Source: Arthrobacter sp. ES3-54 (lineage in GTDB: Bacteria > Actinomycetota > Actinomycetes > Actinomycetales > Micrococcaceae). Taken from it: 64,000 nucleotides of DNA. Positions within the stretch are counted from its first letter, which is position 1; each line of letters opens with the position of its first letter. The stretch spans positions 405,955-469,954 of the forward strand of contig NZ_JAQFIF010000004.1 of assembly GCF_029504395.1 (NCBI RefSeq). The letters run 5' to 3'. The notes below the pieces were generated by a model. That model had not been told where the DNA came from, ran no database searches, and saw only the letters and a program-made list of their open reading frames with translations. Below, piece by piece: positions 1-10,200 of this stretch. The translations under genes were made by a program, and so were the position numbers.

Positions 1-732
1 GATGGCGATGTTGCCAAGTTGCAGGTGCCAGCGGAGGATGATTTGCGCCGCGGTGCGGTCGTGTTCGGCGGCGAGGGCCAGGATTACGGGGTCCTTCAGC
101 ACCTGGCCGCGGCCCAAGGGACTCCACGCCTCGGTGCGGATGCCCAGCACCTCGTGCTTTTCCCGCAGTTCATCCTGCTGCAGCCAGGGATGAAGCTCGA
201 TCTGGTTCACGGCCGGTACCACCTCGGCCGTTTGCAGGAGCCGGTCCAGGTGTTGCGGCTGGAAGTTGCAGACGCCGATTGCACGGACCTTGCCCTCACG
301 GTACAGCGTCTCCAGGGCCCGGTACGTGTCCGGGAACAGGCCACGCCGCGCACACGGCCAATGGATCAGGTAGAGGTCGATGTATTCCAGGCCGAGGTTG
401 GACATCGAGGTGTCGAACGCCCGCATCGTGGCGTCGTAGCCGTGGTCGTCATTCCAGACCTTGGTAGTGACGAAGAGGTCCTCGCGGGAAACGTAGGGCG
501 CGGTTTCCCCGGGCTCACCGCCCGTGCCCTCAAATCCGGACAGGGCACCGATGCCCTTCCCAACACCAGTCTCGTTGCCGTACATGGCGGCGGTGTCGAA
601 GTGCCGGTACCCGGCCTCGACCGCCATGGTCACCAGGCTGGCGGCGTCGGCCGGGGGGACCTTGTACAGCCCGAATCCCAGCCGGTCGATCAATACGCCG
701 TTGTTCAGGGTCAGCCGGGGGGAGAGTTTCAT
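1..732 (-). CDS. Aldo/keto reductase, C-terminus cut off by the window edge
   Basis: This open frame encodes 244 residues and runs off the left edge, so the last 30 or so residues of a family usually near 275 are missing. It should be a cytosolic NADPH-dependent reductase of small aldehydes or ketones, of the 2,5-diketo-D-gluconate reductase type. The catalytic tetrad is visible: D46 and Y51 in HFDTAAMYGNE, K91 in VTTKVWND and H124 in LYLIHWP. The start is the ATG at 732, which opens with MKLSPRLTLNNG, a common family start. The gene lies 91 bp downstream of the SorC-type regulator on the same strand and may be co-transcribed with it. The physiological substrate cannot be read from the sequence. 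Confidence 0.93.
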   Translation of the reverse strand, partial: MKLSPRLTLNNGVLIDRLGFGLYKVPPADAASLVTMAVEAGYRHFDTAAMYGNETGVGKGIGALSGFEGTGGEPGETAPYVSREDLFVTTKVWNDDHGYDATMRAFDTSMSNLGLEYIDLYLIHWPCARRGLFPDTYRALETLYREGKVRAIGVCNFQPQHLDRLLQTAEVVPAVNQIELHPWLQQDELREKHEVLGIRTEAWSPLGRGQVLKDPVILALAAEHDRTAAQIILRWHLQLGNIAI

Positions 733-823
733 GACAATGACTTTACCTACTGGCGCTGGCGAGCGCCGGACCGCCGGACCCCCGGTAACGCCGGCCGCAC
801 CAGTCACGGTTCGCCGTGGCCAC

Positions 824-1786
824 TCAGGACAGCCCGTCGAACCGGACCAGCCTGCGGGCGCTGGCCTCATCCAGGATCAGGTCGGTGGCCAGCCCCGCCG
901 CCAGCGCGCCCCGGAGCCCGTTGATCTTGGAGGCGCCGGACACGACGCAGATGCGGCGCCGCACCTGACGGAGCTGGGCCAGGTCCGGGCCGGTGGACCG
1001 CTCGTTGAGTGTGATGCCGTCCGATGATCCGTCACCGCGGAAGAACACCGTGGCAACATCGCCCACCACGTCGGAGGTCGCCAGGACGTTCAGGTCGTCT
1101 TCATCGAGGTAGCCGCCGGCGTAGACGTGGCTGGGATAGTCGGCGTCGACCGATCCGACACCAAAGATCGCGATGCTCATCCGGGCCTGCAGCTCCAGGA
1201 TCCGCTGAACACTGCGCTCATTCCACATGGCTGTTTTGGTCGCGGCGTGGTCGAAGAAAGCCGGGACGGGAAATTGTTCCACCCGTGCACCGTAGGCGCT
1301 GCCGAACCGTCGCATGATGTCGGAGGCGTAGGTGATGCCGGTGGTCTGCATGTTGCCAGCGCCGTTGAGCTGGACGATCACGCTGTCATGGGTGATCTTG
1401 CGGGTCAGGTGCCGGCTCACAGCGCTCAGGGTGGAGCCCCACGCGACGCCGATGATGGCGTTGGAGTCAACCAGCGGCCCGATCGTCCGGGCCGCCTGCA
1501 TCGCCACACGGTCCAGTGTTTCCGCCTCATTAAGGGTGTCCACCACCGGAACAACGTGGACATCCACCCTGAATTCGGCGCGGATCATGCTCTCAAGTTC
1601 GGGCCCGGTGTCCAGCGGGCTGCGGATCTGGATCTGCACCAGACCCGAATCCCGGGCCGCCGACAACAGCCGCGAAACCGTGGACCGGGACGTCCGGAGC
1701 TCGCGGGCGATGGCGTCCATGGTCAGGTCCTGAAGGTAATACAGCTGGGCCGCGCGAAGGGCGTCGGACTGGCGTGAACGCGTCAT
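824..1786 (-). CDS. SorC/DeoR-type sugar-binding transcriptional regulator, probable glp regulator
   Basis: The 320-residue protein has an N-terminal helix-turn-helix (DAIARELRTSRSTVSRLLSA, about residues 20-42) followed by a sugar-phosphate-binding domain of the SorC family, with GVAWGSTLSAV and FGVGSVD as typical ligand-site stretches. Such proteins usually lose or gain DNA binding when a phosphorylated sugar binds. It is transcribed divergently from glpD, with 123 bp between the starts and a palindrome in that gap, so control of the glycerol operon is the natural inference. The ATG at 1786 is chosen because upstream in-frame residues lie in the shared promoter region and resemble no regulator. 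The ligand is unknown; glycerol 3-phosphate is only a guess from context. Confidence 0.88.
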   Translation of the reverse strand: MTRSRQSDALRAAQLYYLQDLTMDAIARELRTSRSTVSRLLSAARDSGLVQIQIRSPLDTGPELESMIRAEFRVDVHVVPVVDTLNEAETLDRVAMQAARTIGPLVDSNAIIGVAWGSTLSAVSRHLTRKITHDSVIVQLNGAGNMQTTGITYASDIMRRFGSAYGARVEQFPVPAFFDHAATKTAMWNERSVQRILELQARMSIAIFGVGSVDADYPSHVYAGGYLDEDDLNVLATSDVVGDVATVFFRGDGSSDGITLNERSTGPDLAQLRQVRRRICVVSGASKINGLRGALAAGLATDLILDEASARRLVRFDGLS

Positions 1787-1799
1787 GAAATTTCCCGTC

Positions 1800-1813
1800 T
1801 GCACGTTTGTGCA
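1800..1813. promoter_or_regulatory. Palindrome in the regulator-glpD gap, candidate operator
   Basis: The sequence TGCAC-GTTT-GTGCA is a perfect 5-4-5 inverted repeat. It sits 13 bp upstream of the regulator start and just before the -35-like TTGACT of glpD, so a bound protein could control both directions. No binding evidence exists in the sequence beyond symmetry and position. Confidence 0.5.
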
Positions 1814-1819
1814 TAGTGC

Positions 1820-1849
1820 TTGACTCCATTTTCCATTAGTCCAAAGAAT
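1820..1849 (+). promoter_or_regulatory. Candidate glpD promoter
   Basis: A -35-like TTGACT (1820-1825) is followed after 18 bp by a weak -10-like AAGAAT (1844-1849). The palindrome at 1800-1813 lies immediately upstream. The weak -10 would fit an activated or derepressed promoter. Confidence 0.35.
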
Positions 1850-1909
1850 AGTGTTGAACGGCGCCGCGCCCCGGGCGTGCCGCACAGAACCAAACCCAAG
1901 GGAGCAGTT

Positions 1910-3709
1910 TTGGGACAGAAGGACTCAGTCGGCACACCGGCGAACGATCGCGCCTCAGTGCATACGTTGCGGACGCGGCGGCACGCGCAGGTTTTGATCA
2001 TCGGCGGCGGAATCAACGGGGTGGGCACGTTCCGTGACCTTGCCCTGCAGGGCGTCGATGTGGCGCTCGTTGAGCGTGGCGATTACTGCCAGGGCGCCAG
2101 TGGCGCCTCCTCCCACATGATCCACGGCGGCATCCGGTACCTCGAAAACGGCGAATTCCGCCTCGTCCAGGAGTCCGTGGTCGAGCGCAACAGGCTCCTG
2201 CGGATCGCACCCCATTACGTCAAACCGCTGCAGACCACGATCCCGATCTTCAGCACCTTCTCCGGAGTGCTGGCCGCCCCGATGCGCTTCCTGACCCACA
2301 AGCAGGGCAAGCACACAGAGCGCGGAGCGTTCCTGATCAAGCTGGGCCTGAGCATGTACGACTTCTTCTCCCGCGACGGCGGCACGGTTCCGCGGCACCG
2401 GTTCCTCGGACGCAAGCGCGCCCTGGCCGAGCTGCCCCGCCTCCACCCCGGGATCAAATACGCGGCCACCTACTTCGACGCCTCCGTCCACAACCCCGAG
2501 CGCCTCACCCTGGACGTGCTCCAGGACGGCGAGAAGGCTGGCGGTGCGGACAGCGGCATGGCCCGGGCCAGCAACTATGTCTCGCTCGTTTCGACGGGTG
2601 CCGCGGACGGCGCCACAGCCGGAACCGGCACCGGCACCATCGAAAGCACCGGTACAACAGTCCAGCTGCGCGACGAGCTGACCGGCGAAGTGTTCGACTT
2701 CACCGCCGACGTCATCGTGAACACCACCGGCGCCTGGGTCGACCTGACCAACGAAGCGATGGGGGCCGCGTCGTCGTTCATGGGCGGAACCAAAGGGTCG
2801 CATATCGTGCTGGACCATCCGGAGTTGCTGGAGGCGTGCAACGGCCGAGAAATCTTCTTCGAGCACACCGACGGCCGGATCGTGCTGATCTATCCGATGG
2901 GGGACCGCGTCCTGGTCGGCACCACCGACGTCGACGCCGACATGGCCCAGGACGCCGTCTGCACCGAGGCGGAAATCGATTACTTCCTTGACCTGATCGG
3001 GCACGTGTTCCCAGGCATCCAAGTGGACCGGGAACAGGTTGTCTACACCTTCTCCGGCGTGCGCCCGCTTCCGAAGCATGACGCCACCCAGCCTGGGTTC
3101 GTCAGCCGGGACTACAGGATCCAACGCCGTGCTGCGGCGGGCCGGACCGTCCTGAGCCTCGTGGGCGGCAAGTGGACTACGTTCCGGGCCCTGGCCGAGC
3201 ACCTGAGCAACGACGTCCTCGCCGAACTCGGCATGGAACGGAAGGTCTCGACGGCGAAGCTCGCCATCGGCGGCGGCGCCGGGTTCCCGGACAGCGAGGA
3301 CGGTGTCCAGCGCTGGATCAAAGCCCATATGTCGGCCGGCCGCGATGCCGCCCGCGTCACCGGGCTGCTGACCCGCTACGGGACCCGCGCCGAGGAAGTC
3401 ATCCGATTCCTGGATGCGGACCAGGCCGGTGCACCCGACAGGCCGCTGCACTCCACCCGCGAGCTCAGCACCCGCGAATTGGAGTTCATGGCGGCGCACG
3501 AGCAGGTCGGACACCTCGTGGACGTCCTCATCCGCCGCACCTCATTGGCGTTCCGGGGACTCGTGACCGGGGAATTGCTGAATGAAGTTGCCGACACACT
3601 TTCGGGCCCGCTCGGCTGGGACGCGGCTCGCCGGGCCAAGGAGATCAGCCACACGCAGGAGGTGCTTGAGCGGTTCCACCGCGTCCAGGTCCACAGCCTG
3701 GTCGCCTGA
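1910..3709 (+). CDS. glpD: Glycerol-3-phosphate dehydrogenase (FAD, quinone-dependent)
   Basis: GlpD oxidises glycerol 3-phosphate to dihydroxyacetone phosphate at the membrane and passes electrons to menaquinone. The FAD-binding GGGINGVG sits at residues 32-39, and the GlpD signatures GASSHMIHGGIRYLENGEF and YPMGDRVLVGTTDVDAD are present. The C-terminal helical domain ends near residue 599, a normal family length. I place the start at the TTG at 1910 because AAGGGAG (1898-1904) lies five bases before it. An earlier in-frame TTG at 1820 coincides with the -35 hexamer. It is the first gene of glpD-glpF-glpK. Residues about 225-255 form a Gly/Thr/Ala-rich insertion that is probably a surface loop. 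Confidence 0.96.
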   Translation: MGQKDSVGTPANDRASVHTLRTRRHAQVLIIGGGINGVGTFRDLALQGVDVALVERGDYCQGASGASSHMIHGGIRYLENGEFRLVQESVVERNRLLRIAPHYVKPLQTTIPIFSTFSGVLAAPMRFLTHKQGKHTERGAFLIKLGLSMYDFFSRDGGTVPRHRFLGRKRALAELPRLHPGIKYAATYFDASVHNPERLTLDVLQDGEKAGGADSGMARASNYVSLVSTGAADGATAGTGTGTIESTGTTVQLRDELTGEVFDFTADVIVNTTGAWVDLTNEAMGAASSFMGGTKGSHIVLDHPELLEACNGREIFFEHTDGRIVLIYPMGDRVLVGTTDVDADMAQDAVCTEAEIDYFLDLIGHVFPGIQVDREQVVYTFSGVRPLPKHDATQPGFVSRDYRIQRRAAAGRTVLSLVGGKWTTFRALAEHLSNDVLAELGMERKVSTAKLAIGGGAGFPDSEDGVQRWIKAHMSAGRDAARVTGLLTRYGTRAEEVIRFLDADQAGAPDRPLHSTRELSTRELEFMAAHEQVGHLVDVLIRRTSLAFRGLVTGELLNEVADTLSGPLGWDAARRAKEISHTQEVLERFHRVQVHSLVA

Positions 3710-3785
3710 TACGGCTTGCGTGCCCGGGCGGGGAAGCCCGGGTGCAAGCACTGCGCGGTCCGCCCCGGCGGCCGGCGCAGTGGCT

Positions 3786-3813
3786 GGCCGGCAGCACGAA
3801 CATGCTGCCGGCC
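3786..3813 (+). other. Hairpin between glpD and glpF
   Basis: GGCCGGCAGC (3786-3795) pairs with GCTGCCGGCC (3804-3813) around an 8-base loop. There is no T-run after it, so it may stabilise or process the glp mRNA, or act as a weak terminator that sets glpD against glpFK levels. Confidence 0.5.
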
Positions 3814-3865
3814 CCACGGCTTCCAAACTCGCGGAGGCCGACAACAGAAAATAGAGGAGTCAAAG

Positions 3866-4618
3866 ATGTCTCTTGGAATAGTTTTCCTGTCCGAAGTATT
3901 CGGTACCGCAATGCTGACCCTGCTGGGTTGCGGCGTTGTGGCCAACGTTGCGCTCAGAGGCACCAAGGGCAACAACGGCGGGTTCCTGATGGTGACTTGG
4001 GGATGGGGCCTTGCCGTCTTCTGCGGTGTCTATGTTGCTTCCATCTCAGGTGCGCACCTGAACCCCGCGGTCACCTTTGGTCTGTTGCTCAACGGCAAGC
4101 GGTTGTACGCTCCCGGCGTTCCGGTTGACTTCGCCTCGACCCTTACGTACTTCGGTGGTGAACTGACCGGTGCCTTCCTCGGCGCCGTCGTGATGTGGCT
4201 GGCCCACAAGCAACACTTTGATCTCGAGTCCGAGCCCGCCGGCAAGCTGGCAGTCTTCTCCACCGGCCCCGCGATCCGCTCCAACCAGTGGAACCTGATC
4301 ACCGAGATCATCGGCACCTTTGTCCTCGTGTTCGTCATCCTGACCTTCGGCGGCACGCCTTCCGGACTCGGCCCGCTGTCGGTGGCCCTGCTGGTTGTCG
4401 GCATCGGTGTTTCGCTCGGCGGCCCCACCGGCTACGCCATCAACCCCGCCCGTGACCTCGGCCCGCGCATCGCGCACGCATTGCTTCCCATCAAGGGCAA
4501 GGGCTCCAGCGACTGGAGCTACTCCTGGATCCCGGTTGTCGGCCCCCTCATCGGCGGCGGACTCGGCGGCCTCGTGGCAGCAGTCGTTCCGATCATCGTC
4601 CCCGTAATCCCTCACTAA
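3866..4618 (+). CDS. glpF: Glycerol uptake facilitator (aquaglyceroporin)
   Basis: This 250-residue MIP-family channel lets glycerol diffuse into the cell, where GlpK traps it. Both pore half-helix motifs are present: HLNPAVTFG near residue 64 and the longer INPARDLGPR near residue 192. The D after NPAR is typical of glycerol facilitators rather than pure water channels. Six membrane-spanning segments can be followed. The ATG at 3866 follows AGAGGAG with 6-base spacing; in-frame sequence upstream is non-coding in character. It sits 156 bp after glpD and 52 bp before glpK. Confidence 0.96.
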   Translation: MSLGIVFLSEVFGTAMLTLLGCGVVANVALRGTKGNNGGFLMVTWGWGLAVFCGVYVASISGAHLNPAVTFGLLLNGKRLYAPGVPVDFASTLTYFGGELTGAFLGAVVMWLAHKQHFDLESEPAGKLAVFSTGPAIRSNQWNLITEIIGTFVLVFVILTFGGTPSGLGPLSVALLVVGIGVSLGGPTGYAINPARDLGPRIAHALLPIKGKGSSDWSYSWIPVVGPLIGGGLGGLVAAVVPIIVPVIPH

Positions 4619-4670
4619 CAGTCACTAACTGCCAGTTCAACTGCCACGCCAACCAGACAAGGACGTCAAT

Positions 4671-6185
4671 ATGAACCAGTACGTAGTTGCAATCGACCAG
4701 GGCACCACGAGCACGCGCGCCATCGTGTTCGACCACAGCGGCAGCATTGTCTCCTCGGGCCAGATGGAGCATGAGCAGATCTTCCCCCAGGCCGGCTGGG
4801 TGGAGCACAATCCCGCTGAAATCTGGAACAACACCCGCGAAGTGATTGGCTCGGCCCTGTCCAAGGCGAACCTGACGCGTCACGACATCGCCGCCGTCGG
4901 CATCACCAACCAGCGCGAAACGGCCGTTGTGTGGGACAAGACCACCGGCGAGCCGATTTATAACGCCATCGTGTGGCAGGACACCCGCACCCAGCCGATC
5001 GTTGACGAGCTCGCGAAAGAGGGGGGCGCGGACCGCTTCAAGCAGAAGGTGGGCCTGCCGCTGGCGACCTACTTCTCGGGCACCAAGATCAAGTGGATCC
5101 TGGACAATGTCGAAGGCGCCCGGGCCAAGGCGGAGGCCGGCGACCTCGTCTTCGGCAACACCGACTGCTGGGTACTGTGGAACCTGACCGGCGGGATCGA
5201 CGGCGGAGTGCACGTCACCGACGTGACCAACGCCTCTCGGACCATGTTCATGGACCTGGAGACGCTGTCCTGGGACCAGGAGATCCTGGACGCGTTCGGC
5301 GTCCCGGCCTCCATGATGCCGGCCATCAAGTCCTCCTCCGAGGTCTACGGCACGGTGCACACCTCCCAGTTGCTGCGCGAGGTTCCTGTGGCCGGCATCC
5401 TGGGCGACCAGCAGGCGGCCACGTTCGGCCAGGCGGCGTTCGATGCCGGGGAAGCCAAGAACACGTACGGCACGGGCTGCTTCCTGATCTTTAACACGGC
5501 CGAGGAAATTATCCACTCCAAGAACGGGCTGCTGACCACCGTGGGCTACAAGCTCGGCGACGCGCCGCCGCACTACGCGCTGGAGGGCTCCATCGCCGTC
5601 ACCGGTTCGCTCATCCAGTGGCTGCGGGACAATCTCGGCCTGATCAGCAGCGCTCCGGAGGTCGAGACCCTCGCGGCCTCGGTGGAGGACAACGGCGGCG
5701 TGTACATTGTGCCGGCGTTCTCCGGCCTTTTCGCGCCGTACTGGCGTTCGGACGCCCGCGGCGCCATCGTGGGCCTGACCCGTTTTGTGAACAAGAACCA
5801 CATCGCCCGCGCGGCCCTGGAGGCCACCGCCTTCCAGACCCGCGAGGTGCTGGACGCCGTCAACGCCGACTCCGGCGTGCCTCTGACGGAGCTGAAGGTC
5901 GACGGCGGCATGGTCGCCAACGACGCCCTCATGCAGTTCCAGGCGGACATTCTCGGCGTGCCGGTCATCCGTCCGAAGGTGGTGGAGACGACCGCGCTGG
6001 GCGCCGCCTACGCGGCCGGCCTGGCGGTCGGATTCTGGAAGGACCTGGGCGAGTGCTCGGCCAACTGGGCAGAGGACAAGCGGTGGGAGCCGCAAATGGA
6101 CCAGGCCGAGCGGGAACGCCAGATGCGCCTCTGGAAGAAGGCCATCACCAAGTCCATGGACTGGGTTGACGACGACGTCCGGTAG
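4671..6185 (+). CDS. glpK: Glycerol kinase
   Basis: GlpK uses ATP to make sn-glycerol 3-phosphate, the substrate of GlpD. The 504 residues match the normal FGGY-kinase length. The N-terminal phosphate-binding loop is [15 protein letters not shown], and the substrate residues lie in GITNQRET and IVWQDTRT. The ATPase domain shows [11 protein letters not shown] and the C-terminal [19 protein letters not shown] and [13 protein letters not shown] signatures. The start is an ATG with AAGGACG upstream. It is the last gene of the glp operon and is followed by a very strong terminator. Confidence 0.98.
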   Translation: MNQYVVAIDQGTTSTRAIVFDHSGSIVSSGQMEHEQIFPQAGWVEHNPAEIWNNTREVIGSALSKANLTRHDIAAVGITNQRETAVVWDKTTGEPIYNAIVWQDTRTQPIVDELAKEGGADRFKQKVGLPLATYFSGTKIKWILDNVEGARAKAEAGDLVFGNTDCWVLWNLTGGIDGGVHVTDVTNASRTMFMDLETLSWDQEILDAFGVPASMMPAIKSSSEVYGTVHTSQLLREVPVAGILGDQQAATFGQAAFDAGEAKNTYGTGCFLIFNTAEEIIHSKNGLLTTVGYKLGDAPPHYALEGSIAVTGSLIQWLRDNLGLISSAPEVETLAASVEDNGGVYIVPAFSGLFAPYWRSDARGAIVGLTRFVNKNHIARAALEATAFQTREVLDAVNADSGVPLTELKVDGGMVANDALMQFQADILGVPVIRPKVVETTALGAAYAAGLAVGFWKDLGECSANWAEDKRWEPQMDQAERERQMRLWKKAITKSMDWVDDDVR

Positions 6186-6234
6186 AGGCGTACCCTGACC
6201 CGCCAGGTGCCGCCCCGGCGGGTACGGCTTCGGC

Positions 6235-6286
6235 GGACAATGAAGAGCTCCGGCCAGGAAATCCTGGCCGGAGCTCTTCATTGTCC
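6235..6286. terminator. Perfect 25-bp bidirectional terminator
   Basis: The two arms 6235-6259 and 6262-6286 are exactly complementary over 25 bp with a 2-base loop (AA). It separates glpK from the convergent secreted-protein gene and would stop transcription from both sides. There is only a short T-rich stretch on either side, as is usual in high-GC actinobacteria. Confidence 0.85.
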
Positions 6287-6321
6287 CGCCTCCGGTTTGT
6301 CCCTCAGGACACGGGACGCAC

Positions 6322-7236
6322 TTACCGGGTGCTCACGACAGCGCGCGGCGTCTTGGCGTAGACGTCCTTGCTGACCGTGTAGCCGCGGCGGTCAAGCGCC
6401 AGCGCTTGCTTATTGACGCTGGCCAGTTCCGTTCTGTTGAGCTTCTTGATCTTGACCAGGTCCATGAACTCCTGGTCTTCGCCGCCCACCGCAGTCACTT
6501 TGATAAGCCCGGTCCCGGGAGCGTAATACTTGCGCTGGTGGCCAGCGCTCGGGGGCTCCAGCGGGTTGAACTCATCGATCACCATGACGTCGTCGTAGCA
6601 CCCCGTGGGGACACAGACGCACAAGTGCTTGTACTTGACGTCACCGCAGTCCAGGAAGTCCACGGTGGGGGCGTAGGCCTGGACGTAGGCAGGTGTGTTC
6701 CGGTGTGGCCGGGCCTGCATCGCAATGCCGGCACGGGCCTTGTCGATGCCGCTGATGAACGTGCTGGGGGCGCCGACAAGCTTGCCGTTCTCGTACTCCT
6801 CCGGATACTCGCCGAAGAGCCACACCGTCCCCTTCCTCGTCTGGGCGAAGAAGGCGAGCTCGGACTCCACGAGTTCACCGTCGGAGTAGTCCCGGTCCCA
6901 AATCGCGATCGTCTTGACCCCGTCAATGACCTTGGTCAAGCCCGTGACGATGCTGACCACCGTACGGGCTGTCGTCCCGTCCGGTGAGACTACCTTGCCG
7001 GTGGTGGTGCGGTGCATTCCGGGCTTGAGCGTGAGCCACTTGTTGTCAATCTCAGGCTTTGACGGGAACGCGGAACGGTGGAACGACAACGCCGAGCCGG
7101 GGCCGCACAGTTCCTTCGAACTGGCGGCCGCCGAAGCGGCCGCCGCCGCCGTCGCCGCGGTCGCCACAGTCAGGGATGCCACCACCAGCAAGAGCGCAGA
7201 GCCGTAAGCGGTTAATCTCTTAGATCGTGGAGTCAT
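6322..7236 (-). CDS. Secreted protein of unknown function, last gene of the RND operon
   Basis: I do not recognise this 304-residue protein. Residues 1 to about 40 form a signal peptide: a basic start (MTPRSKR), a hydrophobic stretch and an Ala-rich cleavage region. The mature part carries a cysteine-rich patch (DCGDVKYKHLCVCVPTGC) that could form disulfides or bind metal. It has good Tyr/Trp content typical of a folded extracytoplasmic domain and no recognisable catalytic motif. It starts 27 bp after the second RND permease with a GAGAGGG ribosome-binding site, so it is probably co-transcribed. A role at the outer face of the RND system is only inferred from position. Confidence 0.8.
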   Translation of the reverse strand: MTPRSKRLTAYGSALLLVVASLTVATAATAAAAASAAASSKELCGPGSALSFHRSAFPSKPEIDNKWLTLKPGMHRTTTGKVVSPDGTTARTVVSIVTGLTKVIDGVKTIAIWDRDYSDGELVESELAFFAQTRKGTVWLFGEYPEEYENGKLVGAPSTFISGIDKARAGIAMQARPHRNTPAYVQAYAPTVDFLDCGDVKYKHLCVCVPTGCYDDVMVIDEFNPLEPPSAGHQRKYYAPGTGLIKVTAVGGEDQEFMDLVKIKKLNRTELASVNKQALALDRRGYTVSKDVYAKTPRAVVSTR

Positions 7237-7263
7237 CTGACTGCCCTCTCATGCGTGGTTGGG

Positions 7264-10200
7264 TTAGGCGGCTGGTACGGGTTCCGGGTCGCGGGACCCA
7301 CGATCACGTGCCGGGCCCTTCTTGGCGAACCGAAGGTAGAGCGACGGAACGATGAAGAGGTTGACCAGTGTCGAAGTCACCAGCCCGCCCAGGATCACCA
7401 CGGCCATGGGGTGCTCGATCTCATGGCCGGGCCGGTTACCCATCACCACCAGCGGCACCAGCGCGAGTGCAGTGGCGAGCGTGGTCATGAGGATTGGCGA
7501 CAAGCGTTCGGCCGCGCCCCGCAGGACCAGGTCCCGGCCGAACGGCATGCCCTCGAACTGCTCCAGGTGCTGGCAGTGGTTGATGAGCAGGATGCCGTTG
7601 CGGGCGGCGATGCCCATCACTGTCAGGAACCCGACCAGCGACCCGAGGGACAGGATTCCGCCGCTCATGTGCGCGGCGATCACCCCGCCAACCAGTGCTA
7701 CAGGCAGCGTCAGGATGCCAAGGGTGGCAAGCCGCCAGCTCTTGAATGCCGCCTGGAGCAGGAGGAACACCACAACCAGGGCGCCGGCCGCGAAGAGGAG
7801 AAGCCGCTGTGAGGCAGCCTGCCGCTCTGCGTATTCGCCCAGGATCTCCGCGTTGTAACCAGTGGGGAACTCCACGGTCTTGAGGTCGGATTCGAGTTTC
7901 TCGACGACTTTTGCGAGATCGCCTTCCTTGACGTTGGCGCTGACATCGAGTCGGCGGGACCCTTCCGAACGCTCAATGACGTTGGGAGTGGGCTTTACCG
8001 TGATCTTGGCGACATCGGCCACCCGGATCACCTGTCCGCTGGGAGTGTCCAGCGGGAGGTTCTCGATGCTCGTGACGCTGGTCCGGATCGCGGGAGGACT
8101 CCAGACCTGGACGTCATAGGCTTTGCCGTCGCGGTAGACGTCGCCCACCTCCTCGCCGGAGACCAGGGTGGCTGCGGCACGGCGGACGTCACCGGGCTTC
8201 AGGCCGTAGCGGTTGGCGGCGTCCAGGTTCACCTCAACGTCCACCTGCGGCACATTGACCTGCAGGGCGACCTTGGCTCCGATTGCCCCCTCGATGCCGG
8301 CAAGGACAGTCTTGACCTTGTCCGCCTGCTTCTTCAGCGTGGTGAGGTCATCGCCGTATACACGGACGACGATCGAGTAGCCCGTGCCGGTGAGCACCTC
8401 GCGGACACGTTCCTTGAGGTAGGTCTGGACGTCCCGGTGGATGCCGGGGTACCCGTCCACTACCTGCTGGATAGAGGCCAGGGTCTTGTCGTAGTCGACC
8501 GAGGGGTCAACGCTGATCCAGTTCTCGCCAAAGTTGACGCCCACCACCTCATCGGCGGCGAAAGCCTGACCAATGTGGGATCCGCAGTTGTTGACGCCTG
8601 GAATGGTCATCAGCTCCTTGCAGGCCAGTTGGCTCACGCGCACTTCCTCGGCATTGGATGTGCCGGGTTGCGTGACCCAGTGCATGAGGAAGTCGCGTTC
8701 CTTGAACGACGGCAACAGCGATTGACCCAGGAGCGGGGCCGCTATGATTCCGACGACGCCGAGCGCCGCCACCGCGAGATAGCCGGGCAGCGGCCGCTTC
8801 ACGATGGGCCGCAGGGCCGCGCCGTACCAGCGCTTGAGGACCCGCACCACCGGCGGATCCCGATCTTCGAGCTTGGCATTGCGCAGGAAGATGTACGCCA
8901 TAGCCGGGGTGACCGTGAGGGCCACCAGCATGGACGCCATCACGGCCAGCGTGTAGGACGTGGCCAGGGGGCGGAAGAAGGCGCCGGTCAGCCCGTCCAG
9001 GAAGAAGATCGGCACTGTGGCGGCGACGATAATCAGGGTGGCGTAGACAATGGGGGCGCGAACTTCCAGGGAGGCGTTGACGACCACACGGGCGGTACTT
9101 TCGTTCCCGCCGCTGGCCCGGTGGTGCCGGAGTCGTCTGACGATGTTCTCGACGTCGATGATGGCATCGTCCACCACGACCCCGACGGCAATCACCAGCC
9201 CCGCAAGCACCATCGTATTAATCGTGCCCCCGGTCCAATAGAGCACCAGGGCCGCGGCCATCAGCGACAACGGGATTGCCGTCACGCTGACCAGCGCCGT
9301 CCGCCATTGGAACAGGAAGACACTTAGCACCAGGACCACCAGGAGGCAGCCCAGCAGCAGCGCGAGGCTCAGGTTGCCGAGGGACTCCTCGATGAACGAG
9401 GCTGGCCGGAACAAGGTGGTGTCGACCGCGATCCCGGTCAGGCCGGGCTGGAGTTCCTTGAGCGCTTCCTCAACCCCGCGCGTGACCTCGAGCGTGTTGC
9501 CCCAGGGCAGCTTTTCGACAATGAGCATCAGCCCAGGGCCGCCGTTGATGACCGCGTCACCGATCAGTTGCTGGTGGTCCTCCACGACGTTGGCTACGTC
9601 GGCGAGCCGCAGGGGAGGCAGTCCCTGACGGTCCTCCAACGGCACCTGGGCAAGGTCCGCCGGGGACGTGATGGGTTGGACGTGCCTGATGGTCAGGCTC
9701 TGGTTGGGTGTTTCCAGTGCGCCTCCGGTGCCGATCAAGGCGCCGGGAGAGTACTTGAGCAGGCCAGCGTCCAAGGCGTCGGACGTGGAGTTCATGACGG
9801 CGTCCAGCGTGACCTTGTTGGCCGCCAGCTTGGCCGGATCAACCTGGACCTGCAGCATCTGCAGGCGTTCGCCCCAGATCGCCACGTTCGCGACGCCCGG
9901 CACCCGCAGGAGATGTGCCCGGATATTCCAGTAGGAAATCATGGACATCTCGATCAGGGAGCGGGTCTCGGAAGACAGCCCGATCTTCATGACACGGCTG
10001 GTGGAGGACAGCGGCTGGAGCATCACTGGCGGCGCGGCCCAAGTGGGCAGCGTCGGTATGACCGTTGCCATCCGCTCCGACACCAGTTGCCTGGCGGTGA
10101 GCAGATCGGTTCCGGGCTTGAACTCCATCACGATGGCGGACAGCTGCGACACAGACTTGGAGCGCATCTGGTCCAGGCCGTCTATGCCGTTGAAGGCCTG

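Noticed and set aside
1820..1909. Upstream TTG start for glpD at 1820
   Set aside because: That codon coincides with the -35-like TTGACT and lacks a ribosome-binding site, whereas the TTG at 1910 has AAGGGAG.
1955..3514. A 519-codon minus-strand frame opposite glpD
   Set aside because: It is a shadow frame; glpD is unambiguous on the plus strand.
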